DNA from: Cellulomonas sp. HZM
GTDB lineage: Bacteria; Actinomycetota; Actinomycetes; Actinomycetales; Cellulomonadaceae
Reading direction: 5' to 3'
Assembly: GCF_000708885.1 (NCBI RefSeq)
Contig: NZ_JEOE01000005.1
Span: forward strand, 62,001-126,000
DNA: 64,000 nt
In this document: piece after piece, positions 35,501 to 43,689 of the stretch
Position numbering within the stretch: the stretch's first letter is position 1
How the letters are laid out: each line of letters begins with the position of its first letter
The notes under the pieces: generated by a model
Seen by the model: the letters and a program-made list of their open reading frames with translations, nothing else
Database searches by the model: none
Told to the model about the DNA's origin: nothing
Made by a program: the position numbers and the translations under genes

Positions 35501-38292
35501 CGTACGTGCTCACGGTGCACAACATCGGCCCGTCCGACGCGGCCGCTCCCGTGACGATCACGGACGCCCTTCCCGACGGCCTGACGTTCCAGGGCTCGAC
35601 CTCGCGCGAGGGCACCTGGACCTGCTCCGCGACGTCAGGCGACACGCAGGTCACGTGCACGATGAGCGGTGCCCTGGCGTTCGACGACACGGCCACCGTG
35701 GCGATCACGGTCCTCGTGGCCGACGACGCCGGGACCGGCTCGTTCCACAACGAGGCGACCGTGAGCTCGCCGACGGCCGACCCGGTGCTCTCGAACAACA
35801 CCGACGACGACGACACCGCGTTCTCCTCGGAGGCGGACCTCGGGATCGTGAAGTCCCACACGGGTGACGCGACCGCGGGCTCGACGTTCGACTGGACGCT
35901 CGCCGTCACGAACCACGGCCCGTCGGTGTCGCCGGGGACCATCACCGTGACGGACTCCGTGCCTGCCTCGGTCGACGTGCTCACCGCGTCCGGGACCGGC
36001 TGGACGTGCACCACGGAGGACGGGGCGGGCGGTCGCACGCTCGTGACCTGCGAACGGACCACCGCGCTGGGTTCGGGTGCCGACGCGCCCGACATCACCC
36101 TGCACGTGCGCGTCCACCCGGACGCCGGCCCGGGGACGATCGTCAACATCGCGTCGGTCGACGGCCCGCTCGCGGACCCGAAGCTGACCAACAACGCGTC
36201 CACGGACACCGTCACGATCGGCGACGACGCGAACGTCACGCTGAGGAAGGTCGCGGACGCGACGGGCCCGGTCGTGGCAGGGACGTCGACGACGTTCACG
36301 CTCACGGTCGGCAACGAGGGGCCGTCGGACGCGGATGCGGTGCGCGTGGTCGACGACCTCCCGTCGGGCCTGACGGCGACCGACGCCACGGGCGCGGGCT
36401 GGGACTGCGACGTCACCGCCGCGCAGGTCGTGTGCACGCGTGACACGCTCGCGGCGACCGTCGGCGGGACCACGACGAGCACGATCACGGTGACCGCCCT
36501 CGTCGGCAGCACGGTGCCCGACGGCACGACGCTGACCAACACCGCGACGGTGTCGACGTCATCGCCGGGCGACGACCCCGACGACAACACCGGCACGGCA
36601 GACGTCGACGTCGTCGCGCACGCCGACCTGGTGCTCGTGAAGTCGCACGACGCGGACGACGAGCCGGCGATCGCCGGCCGGGACGCGACGTTCGACATCG
36701 CGGTCCGCAACGACGGACCGTCCGCTGCGGTCGGCCCGATCACGGTCGTCGACACGCTGCCCACGGGCACGACGTACGTCTCGTCGGCCGGCCCCTGGAC
36801 CTGCACCCCTGCGGCCGACGGCGAGAGCGTCACGTGCGTGCTCACCGACGTGGACACGCTCGCAGACGGTGCGCATGCCCCGGGCCTGAAGATCACGGTG
36901 GCGCTCGCGGCGGACGAGCAGCGCGACGAGATCACGAACACCGCGACGGTCTCGTCGGCCACCACCGACACGGACGAGGACAACAACACCGACGACGACG
37001 TGTTCCCCGTCGACCGCATCGCGGACCTGTCGGTGACGAAGTCGCACGACGCCCCGGCCCGCGTGGGCGACCCGCTCACGTGGACCCTCACGGTGACGAA
37101 CGCGGGCCCGTCGGACGCCGCCGGCGTGACGCTCGACGACGCGCTGCCCGCGGGGGTCACGTACGTCGACGCGACCGGTGACGGCTGGGTGTGCGCGCTC
37201 GACGACGGCACGGTGCACTGCGGGCTGGACGCCCCGCTCGCGCCGGGCGATACCGCCGCGCCGGTCTCGCTCGTCGTGACGGTGGACCCGGGGGCGTTCC
37301 CGTCGGTGACCAACTCGGTGCACGCGGCGACCACGACGCCCGAGACGGCGCTCGCGGACAACGACGCGTTCGACACCGTCCCCGTCCCGCCGCAGGTGGA
37401 TCTCACGATCACCAAGACGCACGACGCGGACTTCGTCGTCGGCGGCACGGGAACATGGGACCTCGTCGTCACGAACGACGGCCCGACGCCCGACGACACG
37501 CCCGCGACGATCACCGACCGGCTCCCCACCGGCACCACGTACGTCTCCTCCAGCTCCGACGACGGCGTGACCTGCACCGTCGACGGGCAGGACGTGACCT
37601 GCACGGTCCCGGCGCTGAAGGTCGACGAGAAGGCGCACGTCTCGATCGTCGTGAACGTGCTCGCGAACGCGTACCCGTCCGTGGTGAACGCAGCGACGGT
37701 CACGACGCCGTCGGAGGACACCGACCCGGGCAACAACACCGCGACGGACACCGCGCCCGTGACGCCGGTCTCGGCGCTCGCGATCGACAAGTCGGTCACG
37801 CACCAGGACGGCCGTGACGTCACCTACCGGATCAGGGTGACCAACCAGGGCCCGAACGCGACGACGCTGCCCGTGCAGGTCAGCGACCCGGCGCCGCTGG
37901 GCCTGAGGTTCACCGACGCGAGCGGCGAGGGCTGGACCTGCACGCAGTCCTCGAAGCAGGTCACGTGCAGCTACCCGGGCGAGGTGAAGGACGGCAAGCA
38001 CGCGCCGGACATCACCGTGACCGGGCACCTGACGGCCGACGAGGGCACCGACGTGGTCAACACCGCGACCGCGAGCGGCGCCTGCCCGGTGTGCGACGCG
38101 GTGAGCGACACCGCGACGGCCGGCGTGCCGGTGACCCCGACGCCGACCCCCACGCCCACACCGACGCCGAGCCCGACGAACCCCGGCACGATCGCGACCA
38201 CGGGCGCCGAGTCGTGGCCCGTCGCGATGCTCGCGGTGCTGCTGCTCGCCGCGGGCGGTCTCGCGTTGGGCCTGCGACGCCGGCACGGCTGA
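29596..38292 (+). CDS. Giant DUF11-repeat surface protein with C-terminal sorting signal
   Basis: A 2,898-residue secreted protein. After a signal peptide (AVAVAATTALVAVLLGPLDAAVAAPG) it consists of about 19 DUF11/isopeptide-type Ig-like repeats. Roughly ten divergent ones lie in the first 1,700 residues, and nine regular ones follow with the pattern V[T/V]KSH...V.G...TW...V.N.GPS...V.D.LP.G. A TPTPTPTPSP stretch leads to IATTG, a hydrophobic segment and LRRRHG, an arrangement like a sortase (LPxTG/LAxTG-type) anchor. It is probably a wall-anchored fibrous stalk or adhesin; no catalytic or binding domain is visible. The GTG start lacks a ribosome binding site but follows CACAAT by 6 bp, so the mRNA may be leaderless. 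Confidence 0.88.
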   Translation: MLRHRRSWTITRAVAVAATTALVAVLLGPLDAAVAAPGITATKSADGESLAGAPIAYTLTARNPSSNADAVDEYNVSFRDQLAPGLTYVGPTTPASAGEPTVHTDAVTGAQTLVWSNVSDLSVDGSIAIHYSVQPDPAVFPVGSTVTDTASAYASNDPFTVPAFDDSGVFVPDAAVQQTSTGTTATTMSGVSVEKSEPSPEGELLRGVHDHPTVFTLHARTTRLAGSDDVVLVDYLPAALEFLGCGGVDNSSAPEYVGAPSLTATPTPAGCRQPDAVSTVVNPAPTGSTTYPPGTYTRVEWDLGDLPANADVTIRYAAGVPLRANVAWAAPAPADDEQIANLDNNTGPSTRETLTEQSATNVARIDGTYTGPLAPGSVARAGSSDSTTVTLEDLAIQKGVSPDDFTVNGRVTYTVKVSTSEYTSASDVVLTDTVPDGVCPLGPDGTNYTSASIPNCAGSDATAPQNATFDSVTQNPDGTFTVVLDPLVLDPSGTTTITYYGTMLPTYIGSGDPTATGDSFTNNVDAAGTTTPIAGTGETGTQGVLDSSSATQGSGSLTIDKLIAPRSLSGGTACPTDLSEYGEPGDFSADEISLMRGDTICFALVANFPERTQTRNPLVTDYLPPGFTYVAGTAQQASTAVAAPFTVTSGSSTVRFTIGTPEAGGRYVPPNAVFAAVFQARLSQTPTGSSPLQRSNLMKLVVANTAGQTESFRDQLELTVVPVAPLGVVKGVESVDDPATGPNGLNSDVDGVPVHEGSKVTFRVDLTNKGTAATQTDYAIGASDVWDVLPQQIDCTDIDLASVHTLPSVAGVTVTCTDPGDPGHPTFAGSTLASLLRVTFPAVTAANVGTAGIAPGGSVSVLYTATVRTPSSLGTTLRNTAYVHSYQAVTNSGDAATFYPKDNVDTTIPVTQQDAPAASDPSSVVVPSATVAKTATTSIDENNNNLTSQATVGEIVTYTYSVTIPKHTSAYSGVLSDTLPTGLTLVPGSATLAFSPDASAPATTAPAPAGVTLDPATGTLSLSDVGPGYTYSNSTGTDQLFAVTVRTTVTGAALSTTANNQVRTNTATFVSLDSVGGSARPPASATVNVTLRQPNLVLTKFSSAVVPVPGGTPVVYTLRVANENANGTATNRTPLHETTVQDCVPAGLVVTNPGTATVETTTAPCATGETRLTWSVGTVVAGTPVTLTYTATTPTSAVGGSVYTNHASAQGWSVPGGSATNGARQYTSTATSDVRIIGALVTKTVDPSTATIGQRVSWTLTMLLPANTAFYYPTMIDSLPSGFDASSVTLDDFTCEILTTPVTTCAPGIHFLAPVQQGTNTLIGLYFAGSAGDPAQRGITLELSGAVADTTPVAGSLLTNTATSRWDTSDHGAPTSVTAARDTTGGSASATVRVLEPSLTVDKTVVSTTPAPADVFAYRIRVTNATGSDVSTAYSTVVKDVVPAGVVVDPTTISEPGALTGADPVLGGGTITWTLDRDGDGIQPGQFTDLSYEARLAPSAEITTARLTNTATISSYRSLLDAGRTYAGPSDTADVSPHFPHLTTTKSTVSTSPAYIGEPFTWNIQVTNDGNARAYAVGATDLLPPGWEYVAGSATVTLASGSPVPAEPEVDGRNLTWTDLGGLDGGVAASIRYQARPTASVVTAPGVGSAVPHTNTAQAYGEDATTATGNKTGSYVGPASTASTHVDAADLVVTKTHSTPVVAGRDATWTVTVKNNGADTAVGPFTVTDALPTGLGYVSATGPGWTCTPSGGATPTTVTCTRGTTTTTLAGGATLPLITVTTSVPAETLAGTTFTNGASVSGRTYDPVPSNNSTTDTATVTAAADLRLTKGHTGTAVAGQPFTWTIDVANLGPSDSQPDITVTDTLASGTTFVSGSGAGWDCSASGQLVTCTRDTLVASGASAPQIALTVDVAPSRTGTLANSATVAGTTPDPVTTNNTGTDQVTVGTSADLQLEKSHEGAFVAGATGTYVLTVHNIGPSDAAAPVTITDALPDGLTFQGSTSREGTWTCSATSGDTQVTCTMSGALAFDDTATVAITVLVADDAGTGSFHNEATVSSPTADPVLSNNTDDDDTAFSSEADLGIVKSHTGDATAGSTFDWTLAVTNHGPSVSPGTITVTDSVPASVDVLTASGTGWTCTTEDGAGGRTLVTCERTTALGSGADAPDITLHVRVHPDAGPGTIVNIASVDGPLADPKLTNNASTDTVTIGDDANVTLRKVADATGPVVAGTSTTFTLTVGNEGPSDADAVRVVDDLPSGLTATDATGAGWDCDVTAAQVVCTRDTLAATVGGTTTSTITVTALVGSTVPDGTTLTNTATVSTSSPGDDPDDNTGTADVDVVAHADLVLVKSHDADDEPAIAGRDATFDIAVRNDGPSAAVGPITVVDTLPTGTTYVSSAGPWTCTPAADGESVTCVLTDVDTLADGAHAPGLKITVALAADEQRDEITNTATVSSATTDTDEDNNTDDDVFPVDRIADLSVTKSHDAPARVGDPLTWTLTVTNAGPSDAAGVTLDDALPAGVTYVDATGDGWVCALDDGTVHCGLDAPLAPGDTAAPVSLVVTVDPGAFPSVTNSVHAATTTPETALADNDAFDTVPVPPQVDLTITKTHDADFVVGGTGTWDLVVTNDGPTPDDTPATITDRLPTGTTYVSSSSDDGVTCTVDGQDVTCTVPALKVDEKAHVSIVVNVLANAYPSVVNAATVTTPSEDTDPGNNTATDTAPVTPVSALAIDKSVTHQDGRDVTYRIRVTNQGPNATTLPVQVSDPAPLGLRFTDASGEGWTCTQSSKQVTCSYPGEVKDGKHAPDITVTGHLTADEGTDVVNTATASGACPVCDAVSDTATAGVPVTPTPTPTPTPTPSPTNPGTIATTGAESWPVAMLAVLLLAAGGLALGLRRRHG

Positions 38293-38318
38293 GCTGCCGG
38301 AGCGAGAGGAGACAGAGC

Positions 38319-38612
38319 ATGTCGTTCCAGGCGTACCTCGACGCGATCGAGGGCAAGACCGGCCGCACCCCGCGCTCGCTCGTGGAGGAGGCGAAGGCGA
38401 AGGGCTTCGACGCTCCCGACGTGAAGGCGGGGACGATCGTCGACTGGCTCAAGGACGACTACGGGCTGGGTCGCGGGCACGCGATGGCGCTCGTGCACGT
38501 GATCCGCAACGGGCCGACGATCGGTGACAAGCACGTCGGCTCGGGCGGGACGCACAGCGACGAGTCGACCGAGCTGTGGCTCGACGGGAAGGCGACGAAG
38601 CCGTCGTCGTGA
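38319..38612 (+). CDS. DUF4287 domain protein
   Basis: A 97-residue cytoplasmic protein beginning MSFQAYLDAIEGKTGRTPRS and containing KAGTIVDWLKDDYGLGRGHAMALVHVI, the core DUF4287 signature. The C-terminal 25 residues are Gly/Ser/Thr-rich. The start is fixed by GAGAGGA at 38303. It sits 26 bp downstream of the giant surface-protein gene, so it may be read from the same transcript, with no evident functional link. The biochemical role of the family is unknown. Confidence 0.88.
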   Translation: MSFQAYLDAIEGKTGRTPRSLVEEAKAKGFDAPDVKAGTIVDWLKDDYGLGRGHAMALVHVIRNGPTIGDKHVGSGGTHSDESTELWLDGKATKPSS

Positions 38613-38633
38613 GCTGCCTGGAACCGCGGCGCG

Positions 38634-40922
38634 TCAGACCTTGACGTCGAACTCCGCGCTCAGCAGCACCTCGTCACGCGACGACGGGCCGACGAGCAGC
38701 TCGAACGTGCCGGCCTCGACCACGCGGTTGCCCTCGGGGTCGACGAGCGTGCAGTCCGCGACGGCGAGCTCGAGGTCGACGACCACGGACTCGCCGGGCT
38801 CGACGCGCACCTGCCGGAAGGCCTTGAGCTCCTTGACCGCCCACGTCACGCTCGAGACGACGTCGTGCACGTACACCTGCACCGTCTCGAGCGCAGGACG
38901 GTCGCCCGTGTTCCGCAGCGTGACGGCCGCGCGCACGGTGTCGTCGACGCCGACCGACGGGTTCTCGACCCGCAGGTCCGAGTACTCGACCGTCGTGTAG
39001 GACAGTCCCTCGCCGAACGCGAACGCCGGGCTCTGCGTGAGGTCGGCGTAGCGCTGACCGTGCTGCCCGGGGATCTGGTTGTAGAACGTCGGCTGCTGGC
39101 CCACGTGGCGCGCGTAGCTCAGCGGGAGGCGGCCGGTCGGCTCGATCAGGCCGAGCGTGAGCTCCGCGATCGCGCGGCCGCCGCGCATGCCGGGGTTGGC
39201 GGCGTGGATGATCGCGGCCGCCGAGTGCGCCGAGGGCGGCAGCACGAGCGGCTTGGAGCTGATCACGACGACGACCATCGGCGTGCCCGTCGCGGCGAGC
39301 GCGTCGAGCAGCGCCACCTGGCCGCCGATGAGGTCGAGCGTCGCGGTCGAGCGGCCCTCGCCGATGAGCTCGATGCGGTCGCCGACCACCGCGACGACGT
39401 AGTCCGCCTCGCGCGCGGCCGCGACGGCCTGCGAGACGAGCGCCTCGTCGGGCTCGGCGGGGACCACCACGGGCGGGCGGGGCTGGCCGTCGGGGAAGAA
39501 CGCGCCCTCCGGGTCGGGGCCGACGGACAGGATCTCGGCGCCCTGCGCGTACGTGATCGTCCAGTCGGCGGGCGCGTGGTCGCGGAAGCCGTCGAGGACG
39601 GTCTGCGTGAGCTCGCGCGGGTGGCCGTCGGGCAGCCAGTCGGTCTGGCCCGACGCACCGGCCCAGTCGCCGAGCTGCGCGTGCTGGTCGTCGGCGTTGG
39701 GTCCGACCACCGCGATGCGGCGGGCGGTGCCGGTGGCGAGCGCGCGGCCCTCGTCGTCCGCGGTGAACCCGCCCTCGAGCGGCAGCGTGCCGTCGTTGGT
39801 GAGCAGCACGAGCGAGCGGCGCGCGACCTCGAGGTTGAGCGCGGCGTGGTCGGGGTGCTGGATGACCTCGGCCTGGCGCGCGGCGTCGGGGTGGCGCGGG
39901 TCCTCGAACAGGCCGAGCTCGAACTTGAGCGTGAGGATGCGGGCGACGGCCGCGTCGAGCGCGGACTCCTCCACGAGGCCGCGCGCGATCGCGTCCTGTG
40001 CGCCCTCGAAGAACTTGGGCGTGACCATGACCATGTCGTTGCCCGCGTTGAGCGCGCGCGCCGAGGCCTCGGTGTAGTCCGCCGCGATGTGCTGCTCCCA
40101 CACCATGCGGCCGACGTTGTCCCAGTCGGTGATGAGCGTGCCGGTGTAGCCCCACTCGCCGCGCAGCACGTCGTTGAGCAGCCAGCTGTTCACCGTGATC
40201 GGCACGCCGTCCATCGACTGGTAGCCCAGCATGAACGTGCGGCAGCCCTCCTTCGCCACGCGCTCGAACGGCGGCAGGAACCAGGAGCGCAGCTTGCGGC
40301 GGCTGATGTCCGCCTCGGACGCGTCGCGCCCGCCCTGCGTCTCGGAGTAGCCGGCGAAGTGCTTGGCGGTCGCGAGGATCGCGGTGGGGTCGTCGAGCCC
40401 GTCGCCCTGGTAGCCGCGGACCATCGCGGACGCGAGCTCGCCGATGAGGAACGGGTCCTCGCCGAACGTCTCGCTCACGCGGCCCCAGCGCAGGTCCCGC
40501 GTGATGCAGAGCACGGGGGAGAACGTCCAGTGGATGCCGGTCGCGGCGACCTCGACGGCCGTCACGCGGGCCGCGCGCTCGAGCAGGTCCGCGTCCCAGG
40601 TGGCGGCCATGCCGAGCTGGGTCGGGAAGATCGTCGCGCCCTCCCAGAAGGAGTGGCCGTGGATGCAGTCCTCGGCGACGAGCAGCGGGATGCGCAGGCG
40701 CGTCCGCTCGGTGAGCTCGGCGGCCTCGAGCACGCGCTCGGGCGACGCGTGCAGGATCGAGCCCGCGTGCTTGTCCTCGATCGCGCTGCGCACGCCGTCC
40801 TTGGCGTTGAGCTGCAGCATCTGCCCGACCTTCTCGGGCAGCGTCATGCGCGCGAGCAGGTCGGCGACGCGCTCGCGCACGGGCAACGAGGCGTCCTGAT
40901 AGGGCAGCGTGGGCGTGCTCAC
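38634..40922 (-). CDS. GH3 beta-glucosidase
   Basis: A 762-residue glycoside hydrolase family 3 enzyme with the usual three parts. The (beta/alpha)8 domain (LLARMTLPEKVGQMLQ ... EDCIHGHSFWEGATIFP ... KHFAGYSETQGGRDAS) carries the nucleophile Asp in LITDWDNVGRM. An alpha/beta-sandwich follows (RIAVVGPNADDQHAQLGDW), then a C-terminal Fn3-like domain (VRAAVTLRNTGDRPALETVQVYVHD). There is no signal peptide, so the enzyme is intracellular and would act on imported beta-glucan oligomers. The GTG start at 40922 is supported by GGAAGGA. Its promoter lies in the gap that also holds the family 1 palindrome at 41083. Confidence 0.94.
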   Translation of the reverse strand: MSTPTLPYQDASLPVRERVADLLARMTLPEKVGQMLQLNAKDGVRSAIEDKHAGSILHASPERVLEAAELTERTRLRIPLLVAEDCIHGHSFWEGATIFPTQLGMAATWDADLLERAARVTAVEVAATGIHWTFSPVLCITRDLRWGRVSETFGEDPFLIGELASAMVRGYQGDGLDDPTAILATAKHFAGYSETQGGRDASEADISRRKLRSWFLPPFERVAKEGCRTFMLGYQSMDGVPITVNSWLLNDVLRGEWGYTGTLITDWDNVGRMVWEQHIAADYTEASARALNAGNDMVMVTPKFFEGAQDAIARGLVEESALDAAVARILTLKFELGLFEDPRHPDAARQAEVIQHPDHAALNLEVARRSLVLLTNDGTLPLEGGFTADDEGRALATGTARRIAVVGPNADDQHAQLGDWAGASGQTDWLPDGHPRELTQTVLDGFRDHAPADWTITYAQGAEILSVGPDPEGAFFPDGQPRPPVVVPAEPDEALVSQAVAAAREADYVVAVVGDRIELIGEGRSTATLDLIGGQVALLDALAATGTPMVVVVISSKPLVLPPSAHSAAAIIHAANPGMRGGRAIAELTLGLIEPTGRLPLSYARHVGQQPTFYNQIPGQHGQRYADLTQSPAFAFGEGLSYTTVEYSDLRVENPSVGVDDTVRAAVTLRNTGDRPALETVQVYVHDVVSSVTWAVKELKAFRQVRVEPGESVVVDLELAVADCTLVDPEGNRVVEAGTFELLVGPSSRDEVLLSAEFDVKV

Positions 40923-41082
40923 GGCGATCCTTCCGGTCTGCGCCGGGGCCGACGACGCACAGCAGGGCGGCCCGCCGAAGCGGCTGACCGAACGGTAAGT
41001 ATTACTCACCTGTCAGCCTCCCGTCGAGTGCCGCGCGGCGCGCGGCCGGCGCCGATCGGCCTCGATGCGGGGGTGTTCGCCT

Positions 41083-41152
41083 GCGAGTGCGCCAGTTTCG
41101 GACGAGAGACGAAGTCCAGACGCGCGCGCTCGTCCGAAACTGGCGCACTCGC
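41083..41152. repeat. 70-bp palindromic element, family 1 copy 1
   Basis: Perfect 24-bp arms (41083-41106 and 41129-41152, gcgagtgcgccagtttcgga...) surround a 22-nt loop that begins agacgaagtccaga. Nearly the same sequence recurs at 45135 and 55383. It lies 11 bp beyond the stop of the minus-strand gene ending at 41164. No T-tract follows. Confidence 0.92.
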
Positions 41153-41163
41153 TAGCGGTCCTG

Positions 41164-41598
41164 TCAGGGGGACGGGTGGCGGCGGTACGACGAGAGGAGG
41201 CGGTAGCTCTTCGTCGGGCCGGTGACCGACCACTCCTCGTCGAAGGCGTGCGGGCCGAGCCAGCGGCCCGTCACCACGTACTCGTCGGCGCCGCAGGGGT
41301 GCACCGCGGTCCACTCGCCGGCCACCGGGCGGTAGACGTAGAACGGGCGGCCGTCGGCGAACCGCACCTGGACGCCGTCGGCGCTGCCCGGCCCCCACAG
41401 CAGGTGCCGCTCGGCAGGCCCGCGGTGGTCCCCGTACGTGAGCTCACCGGCCTCGGTCTGGACCACGCCGCCGTCGTCGGCCGCGAACGTCGCGGTCCCG
41501 ACGAACTCCCCGCGCGTGCCGGCCAGCGAGTCGAGCACGAGGCGCCGCACGTCCCACGTGCCGACGAGTCCGTCCAGTCCATCGACCGATCGTGGCAC
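41164..41598 (-). CDS. DUF6314 family protein
   Basis: A 144-residue lipocalin-like beta-barrel candidate: LVGTWDVRRLVLDSLAGTRGEFVGTATF, LTYGDHRGPAERHLLWGPG, VRFADGRPFYVYRP, and VHPCGADEYVVTGRWLG. These are the conserved DUF6314 segments. It is the last gene of the marR-MFS-isochorismatase run, 4 bp after the isochorismatase stop, and so probably co-transcribed. The role is unknown; binding of a small ligand is an inference from the fold. Confidence 0.78.
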   Translation of the reverse strand: MPRSVDGLDGLVGTWDVRRLVLDSLAGTRGEFVGTATFAADDGGVVQTEAGELTYGDHRGPAERHLLWGPGSADGVQVRFADGRPFYVYRPVAGEWTAVHPCGADEYVVTGRWLGPHAFDEEWSVTGPTKSYRLLSSYRRHPSP

Positions 41599-41602
41599 GA
41601 GC

Positions 41603-42175
41603 TCACGCGCCGACGAGCGCCAGCACCTCGTCCGTCGTCCCGGTCTCGCCCAGGCGCGGGAAGATCGCCTCGACCGCGCGCTCGTGGCTCGTCCCGACCA
41701 TGTCGGCCATCGCGTCGGTCACGAGCGTCACGTGGTACCCGTGCTCGTGCGCCGCCCGCGCGGTCGACTCGACGCCCATGCTCGTCGCGATGCCGGTGAG
41801 CACCACCTGCGTGATCCCGCGGCGACGCAGCTGCAGGTCGAGGTCGGTGCCGTAGAAGGCGCCCCAGTTCCGCTTGGTCACGACGACGTCCTGCGGGTGG
41901 CCCGCGAGCTCGTCGACGATCACGTCCCAGCCCTCCGCCCGTGCCGCGGCGGGGCCGCGCTCGGTCCGGCCGTGCGCCCCGTCGGCACCGTCGGCCGCGC
42001 GCGAGACGCGGACCAGCACGACGAGCCGCCCCGCGGCCCGGAACGCGTCGGCCAAGCGGGCGGTCCGCTCGACCACCTCGGCGGCCGTGTGGGGGACGGT
42101 CGGGGCGGCGACGATGCCCCGCTGCAGGTCGATGACGACGAGCGCGCTGGTGGGGTCGATGGTCGAGAGGGTCAT
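41603..42175 (-). CDS. Isochorismatase-like hydrolase
   Basis: A 190-residue cysteine-hydrolase family protein. The Asp of ALVVIDLQRGI, the Lys of TKRNWGAFYGTDLD, and the expected catalytic position in VVLTGIATSMGVESTARAAHEHGY line up with the family. The usual nucleophile Cys (GI.T..CV..TA) is replaced by Met in ATSMGVEST, an odd feature that may mean altered or no catalysis. It is coupled to the MFS gene by a 4-bp overlap. Confidence 0.85.
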   Translation of the reverse strand: MTLSTIDPTSALVVIDLQRGIVAAPTVPHTAAEVVERTARLADAFRAAGRLVVLVRVSRAADGADGAHGRTERGPAAARAEGWDVIVDELAGHPQDVVVTKRNWGAFYGTDLDLQLRRRGITQVVLTGIATSMGVESTARAAHEHGYHVTLVTDAMADMVGTSHERAVEAIFPRLGETGTTDEVLALVGA

Positions 42176-43689
42176 GCGGAGGTCTCCTTGCGGGTGGGGG
42201 TGCCGAGGCCGCGCAGCGAGCGGTCCAGCAGGGTGACGACGACGAGCAGGCCGGCCGCCGCGAGGCAGAACCAGCCCATGTCGTGCAGGCCTGAGGTGGT
42301 GGCGCCGTCGGCGAAGAACGTGGCGTTCGCGGCGGAGGCGACGATCGCGCCGAGGTACGTGAAGGTGCGCAGGAGCCCGGCGGCCGCGCCGATCCGCGCG
42401 GGATCCGCCTGGTGGTAGAGCGCGTTCTGGTTGGCGAGGCTGTTGAGCCCCTGCGGCACGCCCGCGAGCAGCGCGAGGCCGACGAGCAGCGGCACGGGCG
42501 TCGTCGACCCGACGAGCACCAGCGGTGCGCACGCGACGACGAGCGACACCGCACCGACGACGAGCTTGCCGCGCACCTGGGGCCGCCGCCCGGACACGGT
42601 CGTGACGACGATCGCGCCCGCGAACATCGGCAGCAGCACGAGCCCTGCCTGCGACGGCGTGAGCCCGTGCCCGGCCTCGAGCCACTGCGTGTACCCGTAC
42701 AGGAACGAGTACGACACCGTGAGCGCGAGCACCTGGCGGACGTACGTCGCGAGCAGCGGACGGTTGCCGCCGAACACGCGCAGGTCGATGAACGGCTCGC
42801 GCGTGCGCAGCTCCCGCAGCGCGAACCCCACGCCCGCGACGACGGTCACGACGAGGAGCCACGCGGTCCCGGTGCGCGGGTGCATGCCGAACAGCATCAG
42901 GGTCACGAGCGCGGCGCCGAACAGCGCGATCCCCGCGAGGTCCAGCCCGGGCCTCGGCCCGGCCGCCCGCGGGACCCGCGGCAGCCGCCACGTGCCGAGC
43001 ACCAGGCACGCGACCGAGAGCGGCACGTTGACGGTGAAGATCGCGCGCCAGCCGTCGAGCGCGATGAGCAGCCCGCCGAGCGTCGGCCCGACGACCGCGA
43101 CGACCTGGTTGGTGACCGCGAGCAGCGTGAGGATCCCGCTGGGGCTCTCCTGCCCCGTGCGCCGCGACTCGCTGCGGATGAGGTACATCGCCGCGGGGTA
43201 GCCGGCGCACGTGCCGAGCCCGATGAGGACGCGCGCGGCGATCAGCGTGCCGAGGTTCGGCGCGAACGCCCCGAGCAGGCCACCGACCCCGACCATCGCC
43301 GTCCCCGACAGGAACAGCGGCCGCGGACCGTAGGTGTCGACGAGCCGGCCGACGACGGGCTGGCCGACCGACGTCGCGAGGTACAGCGCCGTGACCAGCC
43401 ACGCGGTCGCCGACGGCGGGGCGCCGAACGCGATCCCGATCGGCACGAGCGCGACGGCCAGCATCGAGGAGTTGACCGGGTTGAGCAGCGACCCGAGCAC
43501 CATCGGCGGCACGAGCCGGCGGTCGAACCGCCCGGCCGGAGCCCCGTCGAGCCCGACCCCGCCGGTCGCGCCCGCCGCGGGCGCCTCGTCCCGTCGACGT
43601 GGGCCCTCCCGTCGCGAACGGCCCCCGTCCGGCGCAGCAACCCCCACCTCGCGCGGGGCGGCCGCGCTCGGGCCGGCCGCCCGCGTCAC
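42172..43689 (-). CDS. MFS multidrug exporter (EmrB/QacA-type)
   Basis: A 505-residue membrane transporter with a long charged N-terminal extension (about 45 residues) and about 14 hydrophobic segments. The signature loop reads VGQPVVGRLVDTYGPRPLFLSGT, and the antiporter motif C-like region is VVGPTLGGLLIALDGWRAIFTVNVP, typical of DHA2 drug:H+ antiporters. The start GTG overlaps the marR stop by 4 bp (GTGA), so translation is coupled to the regulator. It probably exports a hydrophobic compound whose presence relieves MarR repression. Confidence 0.88.
   Translation of the reverse strand: MTRAAGPSAAAPREVGVAAPDGGRSRREGPRRRDEAPAAGATGGVGLDGAPAGRFDRRLVPPMVLGSLLNPVNSSMLAVALVPIGIAFGAPPSATAWLVTALYLATSVGQPVVGRLVDTYGPRPLFLSGTAMVGVGGLLGAFAPNLGTLIAARVLIGLGTCAGYPAAMYLIRSESRRTGQESPSGILTLLAVTNQVVAVVGPTLGGLLIALDGWRAIFTVNVPLSVACLVLGTWRLPRVPRAAGPRPGLDLAGIALFGAALVTLMLFGMHPRTGTAWLLVVTVVAGVGFALRELRTREPFIDLRVFGGNRPLLATYVRQVLALTVSYSFLYGYTQWLEAGHGLTPSQAGLVLLPMFAGAIVVTTVSGRRPQVRGKLVVGAVSLVVACAPLVLVGSTTPVPLLVGLALLAGVPQGLNSLANQNALYHQADPARIGAAAGLLRTFTYLGAIVASAANATFFADGATTSGLHDMGWFCLAAAGLLVVVTLLDRSLRGLGTPTRKETSA

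Noticed and set aside
28921-35520. A minus-strand open frame of about 2,200 codons opposite the giant surface-protein gene
   Set aside because: Only its last 180 codons (the Usp protein) look like a protein. The rest is Arg/Asp/His-rich low-complexity sequence, the expected shadow of a high-GC coding strand.
34803-37823. A minus-strand open frame of about 1,000 codons inside the giant gene
   Set aside because: Ser/Thr/Val-rich repetitive translation without start signals. The plus-strand DUF11 repeats explain the region fully.
41603-42175. Calling the isochorismatase-like protein a nicotinamidase
   Set aside because: The expected catalytic Cys is missing and no NAD-salvage neighbour is present, so only the fold family is claimed.
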